A stretch of 64,000 nt of DNA from JAUWKC01 sp035527845. GTDB taxonomy: Bacteria > Planctomycetota > Phycisphaerae > Sedimentisphaerales > Anaerobacaceae. This document shows positions 60,767 to 64,000 of the stretch, piece by piece. The position numbers and the translations under genes are program-made. Under the pieces are notes generated by a model. The model worked only from the letters and a program-made list of their open reading frames with translations. It did no database searches and was not told where the DNA came from. Where the stretch lies: assembly GCA_035527845.1 (NCBI GenBank), contig DATKZT010000086.1:1-64000 (forward strand), in the 5' to 3' direction. Every line of letters begins with the position of its first letter. Position 1 is the first letter of the stretch.

Positions 60767-62357
60767 TATTGATATACTGCGGAAAGGTGAGGTCTCCCTG
60801 GAAGCCGAACACTTTGAGAGCAGAATCTGTTTTATTCTTGCCCATGTAGTCAAGAAGCTCATCGTCGCTCTGAAAAGTTCTGCCCACCACCGCGTTGAGC
60901 ACCTTTAACGAGTTTGCCTTTAATAACTGAGGCTCCAATGTTGCGGAGTTTTCATCGTCATCGTAGCATATCCTTATGCTCTCTACCTTCCCATCGATAT
61001 AATCCTTGTACTTATCTTTCAGTCCTCTAACATTACCATCATTATCCGTAACCACCCTGATATTCAACTTCAGCAGTTTGCCAATCTCGAGAAATCGCTT
61101 GAAAGCAAGGGAACGGACAGAGACCACATCGACACCATCTTCCAGTGGCAGTTTTCCGTATTTCACCTTGTAAGCCTTTTGAACAATCAACTCATCGGAC
61201 GGTCCTTCCACTAGAATGGTCTTGGCCGACAGGATCACCCTCAACGTATCGTAGCCAGGAAGTTTCATAAAGTATTCTTTGGTCTCTTCAGACAAGTCCT
61301 CCAGAGTCATGGTGTCCCCGCTTACGGACAGCAGCTTCAGATTGTCTATACCAAGCTTATTGAGAACGAAGTTGCTATGGGTTGTGAGTATGATTTGTCT
61401 GTCAGCACCTCGTTGTATAATCTCTTGCAGCAACCTGTTCATATTGGAGTGTGACAGATGATTTTCGGGTTCTTCAATGAGCAGTACGTTTGAACCACCA
61501 GCAGCTTCGATAGCAAGCTTCATTTGGACACGACATTGCTCTCCCTTCCCAACGGAATCAAAAGGTATGTCATCCAAGTGAGCCGTTATACTACTCTCCC
61601 ACTTCGAACGTGCGGACATGTCCATCGACACAGTAAGCCTCTTGTTAGTTACATCACCTTTCTTGTCTGCCAGATGTTTATTTATTTTTTCTATACCGGC
61701 CTCCTTCATAAATAAATGTTTCAACTTTCTGTAACCTATGGACAGCAACCGTTGATCCTCTCCCAAGACATCAGCAATAATTCTTGAGACGTATTTGTTC
61801 GGGCCTGAGTATCCGCTCACAAGACTTGTGTCGATTATTTTTGCACGGAACGGAAGATTTCTGGTCGCTACTGGGTTACCTGCAAAATCATGCCAAACAA
61901 CCGTGTAGTACTCTATCGGCATGATGTCGGGGGTTTCAGATGCTTTGAAGTATTCCCTAAATTCATCAGCGAGGCCTTCAGTTAATTCCACGGACAACCT
62001 CAGCCCCGGGCAGCTTTCTCCTTCCGAGTTATTAGATCCCCTTACCTTGGCCATTTCACTGCTTTCATCATCTTCGAGATATGCTTCTACAAAAATCTGT
62101 GGAGGAGATAAATTCTCACCTTCTTTAAGACCTTTAAGGTAGTCTTTAACCATGTCGACGTTGAAAATGTACGGGTTTAGTTCGTACTGAATATTGCGAC
62201 CATCAAGTTGGCAAGAAAGAACAAGGTTGATTGCTTCCAGCAGTGTGGTCTTTCCTGTCTCATTATCCCCCACGATAATGTTGAAATGTTTGTTCAGTGC
62301 CAATTCAAACTTGCGGAAGGTCTTAAATCCTTCGATCTTCATTTTCTTTATGTGCAT
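60750..62357 (-). CDS. gajA: Gabija-type OLD-family ATPase-nuclease GajA
   Basis: A 535-aa protein with an ABC/SMC-like ATPase (Walker A 'GDNETGKTT' at 30-38, signature-like 'SVGKGEQ' at 268-274, Walker B 'VLLIEEPEN' at 291-299, His switch 'TTHSNF') and a C-terminal TOPRIM domain ('ILVEGPSDE' with Glu384, and Asp438/Asp440 in 'VTDNDG'). This is the GajA/OLD domain order: ATP-inhibited site-specific DNA nicking. Partnered with an overlapping UvrD-like gene, it forms a Gabija or class-2 OLD defence pair. It appears AT-richer than the surrounding core genes, which would fit lateral transfer. Confidence 0.85.
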   Translation of the reverse strand: MHIKKMKIEGFKTFRKFELALNKHFNIIVGDNETGKTTLLEAINLVLSCQLDGRNIQYELNPYIFNVDMVKDYLKGLKEGENLSPPQIFVEAYLEDDESSEMAKVRGSNNSEGESCPGLRLSVELTEGLADEFREYFKASETPDIMPIEYYTVVWHDFAGNPVATRNLPFRAKIIDTSLVSGYSGPNKYVSRIIADVLGEDQRLLSIGYRKLKHLFMKEAGIEKINKHLADKKGDVTNKRLTVSMDMSARSKWESSITAHLDDIPFDSVGKGEQCRVQMKLAIEAAGGSNVLLIEEPENHLSHSNMNRLLQEIIQRGADRQIILTTHSNFVLNKLGIDNLKLLSVSGDTMTLEDLSEETKEYFMKLPGYDTLRVILSAKTILVEGPSDELIVQKAYKVKYGKLPLEDGVDVVSVRSLAFKRFLEIGKLLKLNIRVVTDNDGNVRGLKDKYKDYIDGKVESIRICYDDDENSATLEPQLLKANSLKVLNAVVGRTFQSDDELLDYMGKNKTDSALKVFGFQGDLTFPQYINNAIQR

Positions 62358-63247
62358 AAACCTAACCTTTTTCTAAATCTGCAGTACTGGTATGGCTCCT
62401 ATCATAGGATACTCATTACGATCCCTCTGCACTTCACATAAAGCGCCAACGCTTCTGCCTATTCGCTCAACTGCGAGCCACCGGCTTGCCCGCCATCCTG
62501 TTGGCGGAACGAACCACCATTAATCATTCATCAATCATCCCTACTTTCCGCCTCACGGGCCTGCCCGCCGCAGGCGGCTCACGGGCCACGCATTTACCCA
62601 CCTGTCCCCGCGAAGGCGGGGATTCACCCATCTACAAGAAAGGCGTTTCTCACCCTCCAACTGTTGATTAAAAAAATCCCACTTTCCGCAATTTTCCTGC
62701 AAATTTCTCTCCTGCCACCCGTATAGGCACTAAATAGGCATTCCCGTAAACGCAAGGAACCATCACACCGCTGCATAACTGCCCCCCAATTATAGACATA
62801 CCCACCCAACAGTCAACAAAAATTTCCACCTGTCCCTGCGAAAGCAGGGACCCAGCATCTCCCCGTCCTCCTTCAGTCAGCTTCACAATGGGCGAACCAA
62901 GTTCGCCGTGGACGAGCAAAGGCCACTTTCGCAGATGCCCGCATCGAGCAAAGTGCCGCGGGAGCCCACAAAAGCTGACTGATACCCAACAATCCGGGCC
63001 AGTCTCTCAAATCCATCCTTCCTCTCTGTGCTCTCGGCGCTTGCCCGCCGCTCCTTCTGGCGGGCCCTCGGTGGCAGACCCTCTTCGTGCCAACTTGTGC
63101 CCAAGGTATTCGTGTCTATTCGTGGCCAATTCTTTCGCCCTTTTTCGTTGACTTCCGCCCCAAAATCGAGTATAATACCCCCCAAAATGGAACAGCGTGG
63201 AATAATGCGGAAAACCCAATTAATTACGACCCCAGCCCAAAATTTAT

Positions 63248-63326
63248 CCCGTGAGATGACTCTTTACCCCATGAGATGCGTTAGCTATCTCATCGGGGTC
63301 TATCTCATCGCACCTATCTCACCGGG
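63248..63326. repeat. Nested palindrome built of GAGATG/CATCTC units
   Basis: Outer arms CCCGTGAGAT (63248-63257) and ATCTCACCGGG (63316-63326) enclose an inner pair CCCCATGAGAT (63267-63277) and ATCTCATCGGGG (63287-63298) plus one extra ATCTCAT (63302-63308). It would fold into one or two strong hairpins. Five copies of the unit within 80 bases. Confidence 0.65.
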
Positions 63327-63545
63327 ATTGCCCATCTTGCCAACCCAGCACCATACACGCAAGAATCGACCCTCAAGCATAGAAAATCGGGTTGTTTATG
63401 GCCTACAAGGCACTCGACAAGTGTCGAGAATCCTCTACAAATTCACCCTTTTTTGTACAAACGAACCCAATTCCCAAAACACCCAAAATCAACGCAAACC
63501 CTGTTCCCACAAAGGATTACGGAAATCAAGCGCCTTCGGCGGGAC

Positions 63546-63660
63546 CCAAAAACGAACCCAAACGAACCCAAACGAACCCAAAACGAACCCAATTTTTGGC
63601 CCGTCAGAGGCCCCCAAAGCCAAAACGAACCCAAACGAACCCAAAGCAAACCCAATTTCC
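63546..63660. repeat. Decamer arrays of AACGAACCCA
   Basis: Four near-exact copies of AACGAACCCA in register at 63551-63591 and three more at 63622-63655, with scattered single copies at about 63463, 63733 and 63840. The forward frame reads Asn/Pro/Lys/Thr-rich 'TQTNPNEPKTNP', and the reverse frame reads Gly/Phe/Leu-rich; neither looks like a natural globular protein. Confidence 0.75.
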
Positions 63661-63887
63661 GTATGCCTAACAAAATGAACGCAATTTCTGTCTTCACAAA
63701 GGATTACGAACATAAAACGGCCCTGCCCCTCCCACAGAGCAAACTCAAACGAACCCAAAACAAAGCCAATCGAACTCGAAGCGAAGCGCAGATCCCTACG
63801 GGTGAGCTTCTCGAAATCCTCAAGCCGGGGACCAAACAAACCCAATTTCAAACGAACGAAACCCTCCTGTGGTCGCCGCGTGGTTCT

Positions 63888-64000
63888 TTATGTGTCGGGC
63901 GAAGTGGAGCGGGCTCTTTCGAGAATGTCTGTCATTATGGCGGCGGCTTCTCTGTTGACGTAGTCGGCCTGCGCCTTTTGCAGGGCGTCAAGAGCGTCAT
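63888..64000 (-). CDS. C-terminus of an unidentified protein (partial at window edge)
   Basis: The last 36 codons before the stop at 63888-63890 read 'DALDALQKAQADYVNREAAA' then 'IMTDILERARSTSPDT', a helical segment with the composition of a real protein. The rest lies beyond the window, so the family cannot be assigned. Confidence 0.55.
   Translation of the reverse strand, partial: DALDALQKAQADYVNREAAAIMTDILERARSTSPDT

Larger units (their letters stand above)
62358..63887. other. 1.5-kb gene-poor, repeat-rich tract
   Basis: No convincing CDS. It contains hairpins GCCCGCC/GGCGG (about 62488-62508), CCCCGC-GAAG-GCGGGG (62606-62621) and CCCTGC-GAAA-GCAGGG (about 62834-62849), a GTCTATTCGTGGCCAATT stretch (63115-63132) of a kind seen as a dispersed repeat in several genomes, a nested palindrome (63248-63326) and decamer arrays (63546-63660). 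The gajA promoter should lie in 62358-62480. Confidence 0.6.

Noticed and set aside
59558..63660. CRISPR array
   Set aside because: The heptads and decamers have no spacers and units far below CRISPR repeat length, and no cas gene is present.
63028..63678. 216-codon plus-strand frame at the right end
   Set aside because: Composed of repeat-derived Asn/Pro/Lys/Thr-rich stretches and hairpin sequence with no ribosome-binding site and no conserved domain.

Overview
The window reads as a chromosomal segment of an uncultured or little-studied bacterium of the PVC group, most likely a Phycisphaerae-like planctomycete. The evidence is a prepilin-like protein with the H-x9-DG-type C-terminus, a BamB-like propeller with the 'WPQFRGPNRDG' start, a dcw cluster that begins mraZ-rsmH-ftsL-ftsI, LptE/BamD envelope genes, many paralogous secreted carbohydrate-active proteins, and numerous short dispersed palindromic repeats. 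This taxonomic call is inference; no rRNA gene is present.

Layout. 192-1212: a decayed C-terminal piece of a radical SAM protein beside an M48 lipoprotein protease. 1298-7022: an Rnf ion-pumping ferredoxin:NAD oxidoreductase operon (small Cys-rich membrane protein, then rnfC-D-G-E-A-B). 7173-15770: a PQQ-type propeller, Ca/Na antiporter, MarC protein, DHH phosphoesterase, ApbE (the enzyme that flavinylates RnfD/RnfG), a B12-binding radical SAM protein and an unknown anchored protein. 15862-31836: a co-oriented glycan-degradation island with two paralogous TIM-barrel-like hydrolases (A type), four paralogous Asp-box propeller proteins (B type) with a PA14 domain in varying positions, and a GH29 alpha-L-fucosidase. 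The island lies between two diverged copies of a ~300-bp direct repeat: the right copy carries the broken 5' part of the gene that is intact on the left. 32586-34381: an AT-rich three-gene operon (two paralogous six-TM proteins and a winged-helix regulator) preceded by two perfect palindromes.

34470-41315 (minus strand): bamD-like, lptE, ftsH, dsbD, nth and a LOG-family gene run as one block. 41555-44483: HEAT-like, prepilin-like and anchored unknown proteins, with a MITE-like element between. 44801-49434 (minus): start of the dcw cluster (mraZ, a small unknown gene, rsmH, a LysM gene, ftsL-like, ftsI) behind a promoter overlapping MraZ-box-like repeats. 49822-50450: a degraded IS110 element with a structured non-coding end. 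50495-59022: tetrapyrrole and cytochrome c genes (hemX, hemA, ahbC forward; hemL, cobA-hemD, CcsA and ResB reverse). AhbC and the CobA-HemD fusion point to the siroheme-dependent heme route, and CcsA/ResB to System II cytochrome c maturation. 59672-62357: a Gabija-like gajA-gajB defence pair. 62358-63887: a gene-poor tract full of hairpins and decamer repeats. The window ends in the C-terminus of an unidentified minus-strand gene.

The best candidates for something not yet described are the shuffled A/B glycan-degradation island with its duplicated leader/signal-peptide cassette and flanking repeats, and the three-gene membrane-protein operon with twin palindromes.
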